A stretch of DNA of 64,000 bases, from the NCBI GenBank assembly GCA_026874595.1, contig CM049314.1:31073729-31137728 (forward strand). Reading direction: 5' to 3'. The translations under genes were made by a program, and so were the position numbers. The notes under the pieces are model-generated. The model was not told where the DNA came from and ran no database searches. It worked only from the letters and a program-made list of their open reading frames with translations. Below, piece after piece: positions 1-10,949 of this stretch (positions are counted from its first letter, which is position 1; each line of letters begins with the position of its first letter). The stretch comes from Sipunculus nudus (taxonomy: Eukaryota > Annelida > Sipuncula > Golfingiida > Sipunculidae).

Positions 1-1870
1 ATCTCAATTGACTTAAGAATATGAAGTTGACTATCAAAAATCTGATTATCACCCTTGCATTCATAATTCATTCCTTACGATAAATTGAACCAAAGGTATA
101 CAGAAGCAGAGTGAAGCAAAGCATTTATTTCTTAACGTTACAACACGTGTTAAAAAGGATTTTCAGATAATATTGCAGGCTGTGAAATAGCAATGTTGTT
201 TAAACAGAATATTCAGATAAAATGTGCATGAAAAAAGAACGGATACCTCCAAATACTTAAGTATTGCTTTGTTTATGTATGTATGACACTCTTTGACTGA
301 TATTACCACCAAAATGCATAGAATTGGTTGTAAAGACAAGACCTGAACTATACACGTATATTCAAAGCATACGAACTGCACATAGTGTACTAATGAAAAG
401 GGTAAGACTATTGCAAATGGATAGCCCCCCCCCCAAGAAAAGCTAATCTAAAAACATTAATCCAAGAACCACATAAAAGAAAATCTGCACACAATTCCAT
501 TGTCTCAGAACGAACGATTCCTGCTTGCGCCTTCACCGTACACATTAGCACTTTTGTTTTTGTTTTTCTTTTTTTTGTCAAATAAGTGTGTCTAATCATT
601 TGAATATGACCGGTAGACCTGATTCATAGTTAACGTAACATATTGTGTATTAATGCATTTATTGTCAGCAACAATAAAGAACAAAAAACATAAATAACAT
701 TCAGATGAGGGGCTTCAGCGAAAACATGACTGTTTCACCATTTCAATTGCATTGGGGAGGCATAGTTGATAACCAGCATGTAGTAGGAGACAAACATGTA
801 TACTTGGATATTCTTATAGCATATTTATCATATACGTATGCTTTATTGTACACAAGTAGTCATAAGCATAGTCAATAAGTAAATAATGTGATAAGGCAAA
901 ATTATATGTTGCAAAGGTAAGGTTATGCATATCATTCTTAATGAGAATAGCCATCATCAATACTAAATCTGAATCCAACTTTATGCTATGCATCATTAAA
1001 TGTTTATAAATAAATGTTCATTATTAAAAATGTTGATTTGACCCCTTGATTTGATTTTTTTTATTAAATGTAAAATAAAAGAAGATAAAGAAAATTTGGC
1101 AAGTATAGAAAATACACGGATTAACAAGGAAAATCCAAAATATATGATAAACTGACGATATCAATTGTTCAGTCATCCCAGATGAATCATACTGAAGTTA
1201 ATTTTGAATGGATAAGGCTTGTGATAACTTTTTAGTTTAGGTCGTGTTCAGCATGTTTTGATGAAAATGAAAAACATCATGTAAAATACTTGGATTTTAC
1301 AAGTACTAGAACAGTATGCAACAAGATACATTATATCTAAACGGTTATGGCAATTGTGATCAGGTAATTCAAGCAAAGCGATCGAGATACCATCTATTAG
1401 CGGATGACAAATCAACGTGCGCCTAACATACATTGGTCAATCTATTTGTAAATATTTGCTGATAATCCTAGAATATTCTAACTCTTCATTGATTATTTTT
1501 GTAAAAAGGAAATACATTGAAGATACAAACTATCTTAACTAAACATGTGCTCTGTGCCATCTGTTCATCGAATACGTCATGTGTTAAAGCAAGCTAAAAT
1601 GTTGACGCAAATTATAATTATTTATCAATAAAAGTAATTTTCATCCGTCACAAATGAATAACAGGCTTAATCCTAATTTATATGATTTCTTTCAATCTAT
1701 ATATAAGCTTATTCAACACCTTAGTCATATAATATTTTCCCATGTATAAAGAGAGTGTGCAGACAGCGATACAGGACTAAAGCTTCATTCAAACATCAAC
1801 AACATTTACCACAGAAATTAATTGTGCCCTTTGCTTATATGCTAGTTTACACTGAAAAAAAGATATAAAG
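1..1870. other. Intergenic AT-rich DNA, no gene seen
   Basis: AT-rich sequence with a short C run near 425 and several A/T runs. All open frames here are short (below about 75 codons), lack recognisable domains and have no convincing splice signals. The right-hand end forms the 3' flank of the minus-strand gene that ends at 2003. Confidence 0.6.
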
Positions 1871-1876
1871 TTTATT
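1871..1876 (-). terminator. Candidate poly(A) signal AATAAA for the SNTX/GTPase gene
   Basis: On the minus strand AATAAA lies about 127 bases downstream of the stop codon at 2003-2005. This is a normal 3' UTR distance, but the region is AT-rich and chance matches are common. Confidence 0.4.
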
Positions 1877-2002
1877 TGTCATTTACGTTTTCATAACTTG
1901 ACTAATTTTTACTACTTTGCAATATCAGGCCATGTATGTTAAATCCTCCTGTTGTTTCAGTGCAATGTTTGATGGATTAAATCTGTTTATCAGGGATTGT
2001 GG

Positions 2003-5000
2003 TTAACGGCGAGATAGAAAGGAGAGCCAACTTTGCCTGCTTGTTTTTCCTTTTTCTTTCATTTCCTTTTTAAAATTCTCAAAGGGGTCAAAATTAGCGT
2101 GTTTGATTTTGCCCAGTATATCTGCTTGTTTCCTGATGTCTTCTAGAGCACGAACCCTCTTTTTCCAATCTGGTTTCACTTCACTTTTTTCTGCTTGGAT
2201 CATCAGATCAACGTACTCAACGGTACTGAGGGGATTCGGCTTAAGTGCGATCTCTTCCAAGCGTTTCAGACGCTGATGAGAGTCGGTGATGAGTGCAAAA
2301 ACGCATTTTTGAGCGTCCAGGAATTCCTGCTCATGCTTCTGAATAACTTGCTCCACAGTCAGTTTCTTACCGGATGCATCCTTGTAGCGTTCTTGGAGTT
2401 CCTCGTACGTTCTCTTCTCCTTTTCGCTGTAATATTCAAATTTATACTGCATGTTGAAATGGACATTCCATGCGCATTTCCCTGGGCAAATTCTGCACAT
2501 ACCACCGGTCATGGCCGAACACCCACTTTTGTCCGCATCGTTGGGAATCCCGCATGGATAATGACAGGTAAAATGGCACTTAGAGCAGTTTGTGATGTAG
2601 TTTCCGGTTATGTCTACCTTCTTGAACTTAGGGACTTCCACTTCGTATTCGAATTTCTGGTTTGCCTCAATTTCTGTTTCATGTTGTTCAAGAATGTGGT
2701 GTTCACAGCGCAATTCTTCCAATTTGCAGCAAGCAGCATGAATCTGAGGCTGCAATCCTTCAACTGCCACTTCCAATCGGTTGCGCTCGGCAAGAACCTC
2801 TTTAGTCAGGAAAAGGCTCTTGGGGTCCAGTCTTTGTATGTCTTTGAAAAATTTTGTGAGACTTTGATTTCCCATTTTCCAAAACATCTGGTCAAAGTTC
2901 TCTTCATTCCCTGTGCCTTTACCGTCTCCTGAGTTCTCATTAATTTCTTCATTGACTGCATACAGAGCGGAGTTGTTAAATTTGAAAATCTTGTTCTTGC
3001 AAGGAATATTCGCTTCTTTGATGGCATCTACCACAGGTGGCTTTTGTCCATCAGCAAATGTGACCAGAAGCATAATGTTGTGTTCAATATCCTTCCCAAA
3101 CAATGACAGGATAGAGTCAAAGACGTACCTTTGGGTGTGAGTCAGTCTAGCTTGAGATGCCTGAGCTACAAACCCAATGGCGTCAATATGATCAATGTGA
3201 TGAGTGTCAGCATTAGAAAAGAACTCCCTTATTTGATCAATGATTGTCTTATCTCGACCGATACCACGTGTGTCACCAAATCCAGGGGTGTCAATGATTG
3301 TCAAGGTGAATGGCAAGTTGGCCGACGTGTTTGAATATATTGTGTATGATGTGATTGCCTGCGTTTGGCTGTGTGCCTGTGAGGAGGACGTGCCTTCGCC
3401 AGCTTCGTCTATAATCTTGAAACGAAAGGGATCCGTCCATTCAACTCCAGCGATATAGTTAATCATCCCATTGATTAAAGTGCTTTTTCCTGCCCCAGTA
3501 GCACCCACGACCATTATCACAGAGTGTTTTCTTATATACCGAGGCTCTTCCCCGAATGTATAGGTGTGGTACTTTCCTTGGGAATGACAAGCTCCACGCT
3601 TCAATGGAACCTTGAAAATAACGGGTTCTCCAATGGAGGGATCTCCTGCTCTAAGGATAGTAGACTCTTCGGTTAGCCTTTCTGCAAATCTTTTGACACG
3701 GAGAGTGGCTGTTTCTAAAGGTTCACTATTTCTACTTTCATGTCCATCATCGCATATGGCTGACACCCAAATTCTGTATTTTGTATCTGCTGGAAGGTTT
3801 GTGATGGTAAGCTTGCACTCTTTGCTGTCCCCAGTCACAATCTCGTCAGGATCGTCACAGCTGCTCTCTGGGTTTGCTTTGCATGTGATCTTATATGCAC
3901 GTATCGCCACATCTGGCCCAATAACAGATGGCTTCATCCACTGGACTGTAATACTTGAGTCAGTTACCTTAGAAACCTTCACGTGGCATGGGCGGCTGCA
4001 CGGTGCTGTTGTACACATGATGGAGTCACTTGGAGAACTGAGACCTATCTTGCATTCAGCAAATACCCTGCACTCGTAGTGCGTGTTGGGGTTGAGCTTC
4101 GGTATATTCTGATGTGTTTCTCCTGGGGCAGTCGTAATTTTTAACCACTCCTTTCTCGGTTGGTCACTCGCTCTGTATTGAACTTGATATCTGTGCACGT
4201 CCTCTGTCCCGGTTTTCTCTGTGGGCCATTGCAGAACAACTTCATTGTGTGAGATTTCTAGGACAGACGGTTTTGCCGGCTTTCCGGGTGGCTCAAACGC
4301 TTTTGATATCAGAATACCTTCTTCATACAAACAGATAGCGGCCGCATCCTCTGACTTCTGTTCTTCGTTGTCAAAACCGGTCACAACAAAAACTATATCG
4401 TCTCTGTTGGCATTGGCCTGGGCGAATTCGGAGAACCGCTTTGCAAGCAATCTCATATTCTTGCATAATGACAGGTTATTGCACCACCCCTTATTTGTCA
4501 CAGATTTGCTCTCAAAAGGATTTCGAGCATAGGCAGCCATTGCTTTGAGATATTCGTCTTCTTGTCCAACCAGTGTGAAAGAGAAACAAACAAGACAGTC
4601 TATGGTGGGATCCAAAATCAGTTCATGGAGCTTATCACGGGACCTAATTACCTTGCAAGTCGGAAATAATTTCTTATAGGCCTGCACGGTATTCATTTCT
4701 CGCTCCTTGTCCTTGATCCAGATTGTAAGCGCATTCAGTCTGTAAGGAGACTGTTCACTTGCTGTGAAAATGTGCGTTATCTCTTGTTCCTTTGATATAC
4801 CACCACGAACCCGTGGGAGGATGTCTCTCACCTTTTCTTGAATGGAGCACTTATGTTGCTGCGTCAGTTTCCTGAACGTTTCAAGTTTTTCCTTGAACTG
4901 TGGAAAGTCAGCACAGATTTCTTTCGAAGCTTTATCACGGCATGTGACCTCAAGTTTGCATAAGCCTTCAATCACTTCCTGCATCTGAACTAAAACTTTT

Positions 5001-5797
5001 GATTCAATATTTTGCAATGAGGGAGTTAGCGTGTTATTGCTGTTAGCCAAAGGGTATAGCCATATCCTTATCGGGATCGCGTGTTCCATATTTTCCCCAA
5101 GACGTTGTAGAAGAGTGCAATATATATCCACTGCATCTTTAATATTGGTCAGGTTCTGGATTCCCTTGAAATCCCCATAGAAGGTGCAGCAGGTGTTGTC
5201 TAATTGTACCTCTTCCGTTTTGTTCAGTTGAAGAGGTGATTTGCCCTCGTTTCCTGGTGGGAATATTCTTTCGAGTACCTCATACATTTCCTCTTCCTTT
5301 TCATTTTCGTTTTCTGAATCCAATAACAACTGGTCAAAAACAAAAAATGCCTCAGCACCAAAGAGAATACCTGTGACAACATGAGTTGCTAAACCTTTCA
5401 CAGAAGCCATAGGGAAGAGGACGTTGTGTCCCCCTATGTGTGTAAAAGTAAGTTGTTCATAGCTGGTAGTGGTTTTGTGGTGCAGTGCCACACGTGCCTG
5501 GTGGCCTGACGTCTTGTTGCTTTGTAGGTATTCAGACACCCCTTTACACTCCACCAACCCACACATGATGCTTGCTTCCAAATCCCTATCTACACCCAGT
5601 GCTTCGCACTTATCATTTATGCAGTCAGATTTGACCAGACAGGACTTCGACCCTTGATACGGCCCATTAACTCGATCACTTTCCAGGAGAGTTGGGTCCC
5701 ATAGAGTTTCGTTTGGGAAGAGGGTGTCGGTGCGAATATCGTACAGCATACCCAGATTAACAGACCTGCCCAAGGCGGAGCGTTCCAATGTGGCCAT
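2003..5797 (-). CDS. Stonustoxin-like / FN3 / P-loop GTPase multidomain protein
   Basis: One exon encodes 1264 residues from the Met at 5797, chosen because it has a good Kozak context (G at -3 and +4) and because SNTX-family proteins start close to the 'ALGR...LGMLYD' motif. The open frame continues upstream to 5875, but that part looks like intron. Approximate domains: 1-200 SNTX/verrucotoxin-type MACPF-like N-terminal region (GMLYDIRTDTLFP; 'THVVTGILFGAEAFFVFD'); 201-345 helical linker like the stonustoxin FAT region; 351-500 SNTX-type thioredoxin-like domain; 505-600 and 601-700 two fibronectin III domains; GTPase with P-loop GATGAGKST at 765-773, DTPGF at 836-840 and a possible G4 'TFAD'; then a Cys/His-rich patch (about 1070-1105, CxxC and CHxxC spacing) and a charged coiled-coil tail. 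Fish stonustoxins end in PRY-SPRY instead; none is seen here. No signal peptide is evident, so it is probably intracellular. An immune or membrane-remodelling role is inference. It should not be called a venom toxin on homology alone. Confidence 0.85.
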   Translation of the reverse strand: MATLERSALGRSVNLGMLYDIRTDTLFPNETLWDPTLLESDRVNGPYQGSKSCLVKSDCINDKCEALGVDRDLEASIMCGLVECKGVSEYLQSNKTSGHQARVALHHKTTTSYEQLTFTHIGGHNVLFPMASVKGLATHVVTGILFGAEAFFVFDQLLLDSENENEKEEEMYEVLERIFPPGNEGKSPLQLNKTEEVQLDNTCCTFYGDFKGIQNLTNIKDAVDIYCTLLQRLGENMEHAIPIRIWLYPLANSNNTLTPSLQNIESKVLVQMQEVIEGLCKLEVTCRDKASKEICADFPQFKEKLETFRKLTQQHKCSIQEKVRDILPRVRGGISKEQEITHIFTASEQSPYRLNALTIWIKDKEREMNTVQAYKKLFPTCKVIRSRDKLHELILDPTIDCLVCFSFTLVGQEDEYLKAMAAYARNPFESKSVTNKGWCNNLSLCKNMRLLAKRFSEFAQANANRDDIVFVVTGFDNEEQKSEDAAAICLYEEGILISKAFEPPGKPAKPSVLEISHNEVVLQWPTEKTGTEDVHRYQVQYRASDQPRKEWLKITTAPGETHQNIPKLNPNTHYECRVFAECKIGLSSPSDSIMCTTAPCSRPCHVKVSKVTDSSITVQWMKPSVIGPDVAIRAYKITCKANPESSCDDPDEIVTGDSKECKLTITNLPADTKYRIWVSAICDDGHESRNSEPLETATLRVKRFAERLTEESTILRAGDPSIGEPVIFKVPLKRGACHSQGKYHTYTFGEEPRYIRKHSVIMVVGATGAGKSTLINGMINYIAGVEWTDPFRFKIIDEAGEGTSSSQAHSQTQAITSYTIYSNTSANLPFTLTIIDTPGFGDTRGIGRDKTIIDQIREFFSNADTHHIDHIDAIGFVAQASQARLTHTQRYVFDSILSLFGKDIEHNIMLLVTFADGQKPPVVDAIKEANIPCKNKIFKFNNSALYAVNEEINENSGDGKGTGNEENFDQMFWKMGNQSLTKFFKDIQRLDPKSLFLTKEVLAERNRLEVAVEGLQPQIHAACCKLEELRCEHHILEQHETEIEANQKFEYEVEVPKFKKVDITGNYITNCSKCHFTCHYPCGIPNDADKSGCSAMTGGMCRICPGKCAWNVHFNMQYKFEYYSEKEKRTYEELQERYKDASGKKLTVEQVIQKHEQEFLDAQKCVFALITDSHQRLKRLEEIALKPNPLSTVEYVDLMIQAEKSEVKPDWKKRVRALEDIRKQADILGKIKHANFDPFENFKKEMKEKGKTSRQSWLSFLSRR

Positions 5798-5830
5798 GCC
5801 GCTGCGATTTCTTGCACCGCAAAGACAAAG
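5798..5830 (-). other. Probable 5' UTR part of the main exon of the SNTX/GTPase gene
   Basis: On the minus strand TTTGTTACAG ends at 5831 and is a plausible splice acceptor 33 bases before the chosen ATG. It explains why the frame stays open upstream without resembling the family. Confidence 0.45.
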
Positions 5831-6078
5831 CTGTAACAAACAACATTTCTTCATACACTGGACACGGTGCAACACAAATTTATATTATTAAATATTTGGT
5901 AAATTCACCTCCTTTCCCCCAATATTGTTAAAAGGTTCCATTTTATAGTATGTTATTTTTTTCATATGCAAGTCAATTTAAACTTTAGGCAGATCACATC
6001 GGGCCATACATTTATAGTATGCATATGAGAATTGGTATTGATTCATGGGCTGTCACGATATGATGTGTTCATCCTTAC

Positions 6079-6132
6079 CCAAGGTTCAGTGTCGAGGTTT
6101 TCGCAGGAGCATGGACCACTTCAGCGTGGTGT
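6079..6132 (-). other. Candidate untranslated first exon of the SNTX/GTPase gene
   Basis: The minus strand reads TTTTATATTTCAG, then 54 bases, then GTAAGG. This gives a well-formed acceptor and donor, with a 248-base intron to the acceptor at 5831. The exon contains a short upstream frame (ATG CTC CTG, stop after 8 codons). Because it has an acceptor, at least one further upstream exon would exist. Splice-site pattern only; there is no transcript evidence. Confidence 0.4.
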
Positions 6133-6656
6133 CTGAAATATAAAAGAGTACGATAAGTCAATGATGAAATCAAGCCCTGTATTCATTTTTGATTACGAAT
6201 TTAGGTTAAAAAAATCTCATAAAAGACATCTGTAGTCAAATAGTTCGATAAAGTACGGCAGCCATGGGAAAAACTTTCAAAATTTATTTCTGCATGTACC
6301 TTATAATCATTTCCAGAATAGCAGAAATTACCGTATTCCTTGATCAAAATCATTCATTCTTGTTAGGTTGTATAGTGATTCAAAGTGTTAAAATTTTATT
6401 ATCCAAAAATAGTCCATGAATATATTGAATCAAATAGTTAAGTGTTCTACCTAGTGTTTTGAGTATGACATTGCATTGGTTTAAAAACATTAGTTTTACA
6501 TGACAAAAGATTTTTTTTCATTAAACTGCTTCAAATACCTTAATGGTTGTTTTTTGAAGACTTGGATATGTGTGTTTCTTATTTCAGGCTTCCTTTCACC
6601 TACAACAAACAATATTTTCAAATAACTGCTTAACATGGAGGCTCACTCTCTTTCTT
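6133..6656. other. Intergenic, nothing recognised
   Basis: AT-rich flank of the SNTX/GTPase gene with no coding potential seen. It probably contains upstream non-coding exon or promoter sequence of that gene, which I cannot place. Confidence 0.4.
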
Positions 6657-6729
<73 letters not shown>

Positions 6730-6743
6730 GTGTGTGTGTGTAT
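6657..6743. repeat. Compound microsatellite (CT)n(TA)n(TG)n
   Basis: Successive CT, TA and TG dinucleotide runs. Peptides of alternating Val-Cys or Ile-Tyr predicted here are artefacts of the repeat. Confidence 0.95.
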
Positions 6744-6821
6744 ACTTTAAGTGCCACTGACATTTTTAATTATGAAATTTAAATTTCAATATAAATTAAT
6801 GTATATCAAACCAACAGTGTT

Positions 6822-7160
6822 ATGATCACCCAGCTGAAGACAAAGCTGAACCGGACACTCTGGTTTCGCCTATCCTTCAAGTATAAACACGAGTGGTGTG
6901 ACAGTTATACGGACAAACGACTTAAGACAATTATGCTTTCCACGGACGAGTTCAATCTGCTTGTTACATGGTATACAAAATTTCTGATTGATGGCGCTGT
7001 GATAGTCCCTTCGCGAATTAATTAATATCATGCTTACAGATTTTTGATAACATATGGGAAAAAAGATAAAACGTTTGACACACTTGTTTCGGACATTTCT
7101 TAAGTGGGATCCTCAGAGGCGTTCCGTGACAAAGGACAAGTGCAACAACAATGAGTTATA
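6822..7160 (+). repeat. Dispersed repeat copy A with a 67-codon open frame
   Basis: The stretch TTGATGGCGCTGTGATAGTCCC near 6985 recurs in inverted orientation near 15895-15935. Weaker similarity continues for about 150 bases (xATGGGAAAAAA, ACACTTGT, GTGACAA.GGAC). A 67-codon frame (6822-7025) with fairly protein-like composition (KLNRTLWFRLSFKYKHEWCD) overlaps it. I do not recognise it. It could be a relic of a transposon or gene fragment rather than a gene. Confidence 0.45.
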
Positions 7161-7358
7161 CTGTTACAGTAGATTCATATAACGCTGAGATTATGTAGAG
7201 CTCCGGCTAGCTTATCTAATGTTCAGTGCCAAGATAACAGTGGCGTTAACTTATCTTCAAGGATTGGTGAGGAGTGGGAAAGTAATAACAGTTGGGACAA
7301 CTTTTTTAAAACAGACATGTATATACAATCATATGTAACAAACATATTATATACATAC

Positions 7359-7362
<4 letters not shown>

Positions 7363-7408
<46 letters not shown>
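7363..7408. repeat. (AT)n microsatellite
   Basis: Uninterrupted TA dinucleotides. Confidence 0.95.
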
Positions 7409-7412
<4 letters not shown>

Positions 7413-7841
7413 TCGTCTGTGTGACACATTTCAAATTTATACTATTGAATTATAAGGTTTAAACAAGAGACCCATGGGTCACAGGGCTCAGCTTAGTTGG
7501 ACTTGAAGGTAAAAATCTAAAATAATAATAAATAGAGACAGCCTGAGAGGGAGAGGTAATATTAACCAACGTTGGTTGTTATTATTGGTTTGTATTTAAT
7601 GAGTAAAATGTTGCAAATAATATTTTGTGGTCTGACAATGTGTGTTCTAATGTTAAACCGGAAGCATGTGACCAGTTTGTAAACATAGGTTGTTTGGTTA
7701 TAGCTTTCTTTTAACAGTTCTGCAGTTTACACATTTGTTCAATTAGAGCCTATTTTTTTCATTATGTAGATTTTACTTTCAATTTTTAAAAATGTATATA
7801 TTTGTAATAGAAGTAACGTCCCCATTCGACAGGGGCAAGGG

Positions 7842-7862
7842 CTTGGGGGGGGGGGGGGGGGT
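7842..7862. repeat. Poly-G tract
   Basis: A run of about 18 G, following GGGGCAAGGGCTT. Similar G or C runs recur across the window, often beside short transposon-like termini. Confidence 0.9.
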
Positions 7863-7869
7863 AGGTGGA

Positions 7870-9100
7870 TATCTCATCAGCGCCACAGGAAAAACAAGTT
7901 ACAAGTTACAATTACTGAATATTTGAAAGTTTACAGATAAATAATTAGACAAATACAACGCCCAGCTGCCAAGCATGACCTGCAACATCATGGGCTGAGA
8001 TTCACAGTTTCCAGTTAAATTTTTGAAGAACCTATTTGCCAATTTGTTGAAACTTCATTCGACAACAGAAGTATATATCCCATATGTCTGATTAAAACGC
8101 AGTCAATTGATGGTCTGATGCAAAATGCATGGTTGTTGAGCCATCAGGAACCCACCCATAGCTTGCTTGATACCTGTCGGTCTCAAAAGGAACACCACAC
8201 AGGCCAAATATAAAACAAAATATGTATCAAATATCAAGGAAATCCATGCACGAATTATTGAGAAACGGGTGCTTCTGTATTTTTATTCAATTAAGCCAAC
8301 TGTACTTAACCTTCATAAAAGATGGTCATATTAATTAAGACATCTTTGACCCAACCCTTTGCAAGATGACATTAATATACGTCCCACTGCACTCACTTTT
8401 ACAGTTCTTGAGATTATATGTTCAAAATAAATTTTAAGATGGTTACCTGGTTGCAATCTTGTATTTCTGACAGTTCTGAAATCGGACAATAAACATTCTC
8501 TAAATGGGACCAAACATTTAAAAAGTCATAGAAACTGTACTGACGAATGGATTTCTAAGGTAGCTACCTGGCAGAAATAACGGATTTCTGACAAGTCTGA
8601 CATTTGAAATTACACATCCTCCAATAAGAGATGTGGCAATCGCTCCAAAGAATGTTACAGTAAAAGGCATGATCAGGTTGGAGAGCTCTCATATCAGACA
8701 TGCATATATAAAATATTCAAATCAAATATTTTTATTATCACCTTGCTTTTCAGTGGGGTCAGCAGGGTATAGGTAAAGTGCAAAACCTGAGAGAAAAGAA
8801 GTGCAGAAAGCATCACTAAGAGTCTTACAATCAAATAAAGCCATCCTAAATCCATGTACAGATCCACATATTATGAGAAAAACTCTTGCTGGTATATCTG
8901 ATGATTTATGTAAAAATATTCAGAAATCTAGGAAATTAAGTTTATTACTATGATTCAATAAATAAACTACAAAATGTTCCCATCATCATATAAACCAGTA
9001 GCTAAATCTTAATAATATACTCTCATAGTTAATCCCTGGCCAAAGAATTCCGGCAACAATGTGCACTAATGAGGTCCTTATCACCCGATGGGCTGATACA
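7870..9100. other. Non-coding, weak tandem structure
   Basis: No coding signal. The segments near 8430-8510 and 8560-8640 resemble each other (TACCTGG...GTATTTCTGACAGTTCTGA compared with TACCTGG...GGATTTCTGACAAGTCTGA), about 130 bases apart. This looks like a decayed tandem repeat. Confidence 0.35.
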
Positions 9101-9219
9101 AAAGGTAGTCATATATCACCAGCGTCACTCTCAATTACGGCCACACACTGAAATGTACAAGATGGAGTGAAATGGTTATATATACAAGAAAAATAGAGAT
9201 GGTCTACAAAGTAAGTTTG

Positions 9220-10060
9220 TATTGGGAACATCCCTGACCCATGACCTTGGCCTTTTGCCCTAATTTCAATTGGATTCTTTCTAGAATGATGGGTAACTAC
9301 TAACCACTTAAAACTGGTGAAATTACATGGCAACCAATGTGTGAATAACTGTGACCTCCAACCTTTAACCTCCTGACCAGATGACCCCAAAATCAATAAG
9401 TTTTTTTCTTCAAGAAAAAAAACTATAAATATAAAGATGGAATCAAATTGTGTGATGCATAGATGAGGCATATGTGAAAGACTGAAGGTTTGGGATGAAC
9501 AGATTTGCTTGAAATATGTTCACAAGCATTTGAACGGTTTAGTATTGTGACCTTGACCTCTGACCTTCTGAATTCAACATCAATAAGCTTCTTCCCCTAT
9601 TGGTAGGTTAGCCATATATGACAGTTGGGAAAGTTTAGATTGAAAAGTTTGCCTTAAAATGACTCCGCGCAAGAAGTGGCTGGTTTGAACTTGACCTTTG
9701 ACCTCAAATTCAAGAGGTCTTTTCCTCTGTTCGCAGAGAAGCGATATGTCAGTGCTGGAAGGTTTGGAATGAAAAGGCTAGCTTGAAATATGTCCACAAG
9801 CTATTCAAAGAAGTGGGTCCTGTGACCTTGACCTTTGACCTTGTAACCTCAAAATCTATAGGGTTCTTCTCCCACTTGGTATGTGAGCCATATGTGAAGA
9901 TCAAAGGATTGGGATAATAGATTTGGCTTAAAATGCATCCACAAGCTTTTCAAAGAAGTGGGTCCTGTGACCTTGACCTTTGACCTTGTAACCTCAAATT
10001 AAGTTTTATTATGGTTCTTCCCCTGTTGTTAGGTGAGCTGTATGTGAAAAATGGAAGGTT
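9220..10060. repeat. Tandem array (about 140 bp units) rich in TGACCTTTGACCT (DR1) motifs
   Basis: About six diverged units share CATATGTGAAG...GGTTTGGGATGAAAAG..TGGCTTGAAATG..TCCACAAGC...GTGACCTTGACCTTTGACCT...CTTCCCCT. The best conserved block holds AGGTCA-n-AGGTCA (DR1 on the minus strand) at 9554-9566, 9692-9704, 9829-9841 and 9974-9986, all perfect half-sites. Earlier units near 9230 and 9350 are decayed. A 120-codon frame overlapping the left end is repeat-derived and is not treated as a gene. Confidence 0.75.
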
Positions 10061-10079
10061 TTGGATGAAAATGTTGGCT

Positions 10080-10300
10080 AAAAGAATTATTTCGTGGGTA
10101 CAAACACACCCCGTAACTCCGAGAATATAGGTCGCAGTGACCTAATTTCAGGTTTGCTAGGAGATCTTTTTACAACCTCAAAGATTGCATAGGGTTCATG
10201 ACCCTAGCCCCTACGGATGCGATTTGTGCCCTGCTAACGGACGGACGGCCGTAGACGGACAAAGACCAATCACTTTAGCCCAGCATGACTGAAAGGCAGC
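10080..10300 (+). repeat. Dispersed repeat with IR3 motif and CGGACGGACGG tail
   Basis: Contains GAGAATATAGGTCGCAGTGACCTAATTTCAGG..., then a unit ending GCTAACGGACGGACGG...GACAAAGACCAATCACTTTAGC. The same order of blocks occurs at 12860-13060 and at the end of the array at 42.2-43.3 kb. One family with three copies. Confidence 0.7.
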
Positions 10301-10739
10301 GGAAAAAAATTCACATATTTCAGATCTAAATTGTGTATACAATTCAATCTTCTTTAAATGAAGTTATGTCCTTAAGACTCTAGCTTCAACAATTCTAGTT
10401 GTTAAGTGGGCAAGTATTTGTCTTAACATTTTTACAAAGTGCATCTTGTTTGGGCCCATAACTTTTATATATAACGTAAAAAACTGGTCCTATTCTGGTA
10501 CGTACATAGGCACTATATAGGGAAATATTTATGGTAAATATGAAGAAAAACCGATCAGTGATCTTGATATTAGGCAGTCCTGAAGTGCGATAATAGGTTT
10601 AATTGGCGGTTAGGGTTTCCCTTATTTGCTCGAAGGAACGAAGCCGTAATGACCCGATTTTTTATATGGAAGGAGATTATTGGGACATCTAAAAATATGC
10701 CGAATTTTTTATTCGTAGGTCAAACGATTTCAAAACGGG

Positions 10740-10775
10740 CTAGTCTGAGACAGACGGACGGACAGACGGACGGAC
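10740..10775 (+). repeat. GACGGACGGACAGACGGACGG repeat tail
   Basis: A short degenerate (GACG)-type run following GTCTGAGACA. It resembles the ends of dispersed mollusc-type repeats. Confidence 0.6.
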
Positions 10776-10949
10776 TGTTCAGATATATAGTATTTCATAG
10801 TAAATTCAGAAATGGAAACAAATTTTATTATTCTAAATATAAATATAATTCATTTCCAATATATAAATATCATTCTCTCAATATCAAGGGGAGGAGATTA
10901 TTACAGTGACCATCCTCGATTGCTCAAAAAATGGGGAGATACTGACGTT

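Noticed and set aside
2195..2932. 245-codon plus-strand frame, and several others between 2.9 and 5.8 kb
   Set aside because: They are antisense shadows of the large minus-strand coding exon; no domains or start context.
5798..5875. Extra 26 residues at the N-terminus of the SNTX/GTPase protein
   Set aside because: No ATG near the upstream end of the frame (it begins at GTG), only a non-family Met within it, and a splice acceptor at 5831; family proteins begin near the GMLYD motif.
9109..9471. 120-codon minus-strand frame
   Set aside because: Lies in the left end of the DR1 tandem array; composition follows the repeat, with no domain.
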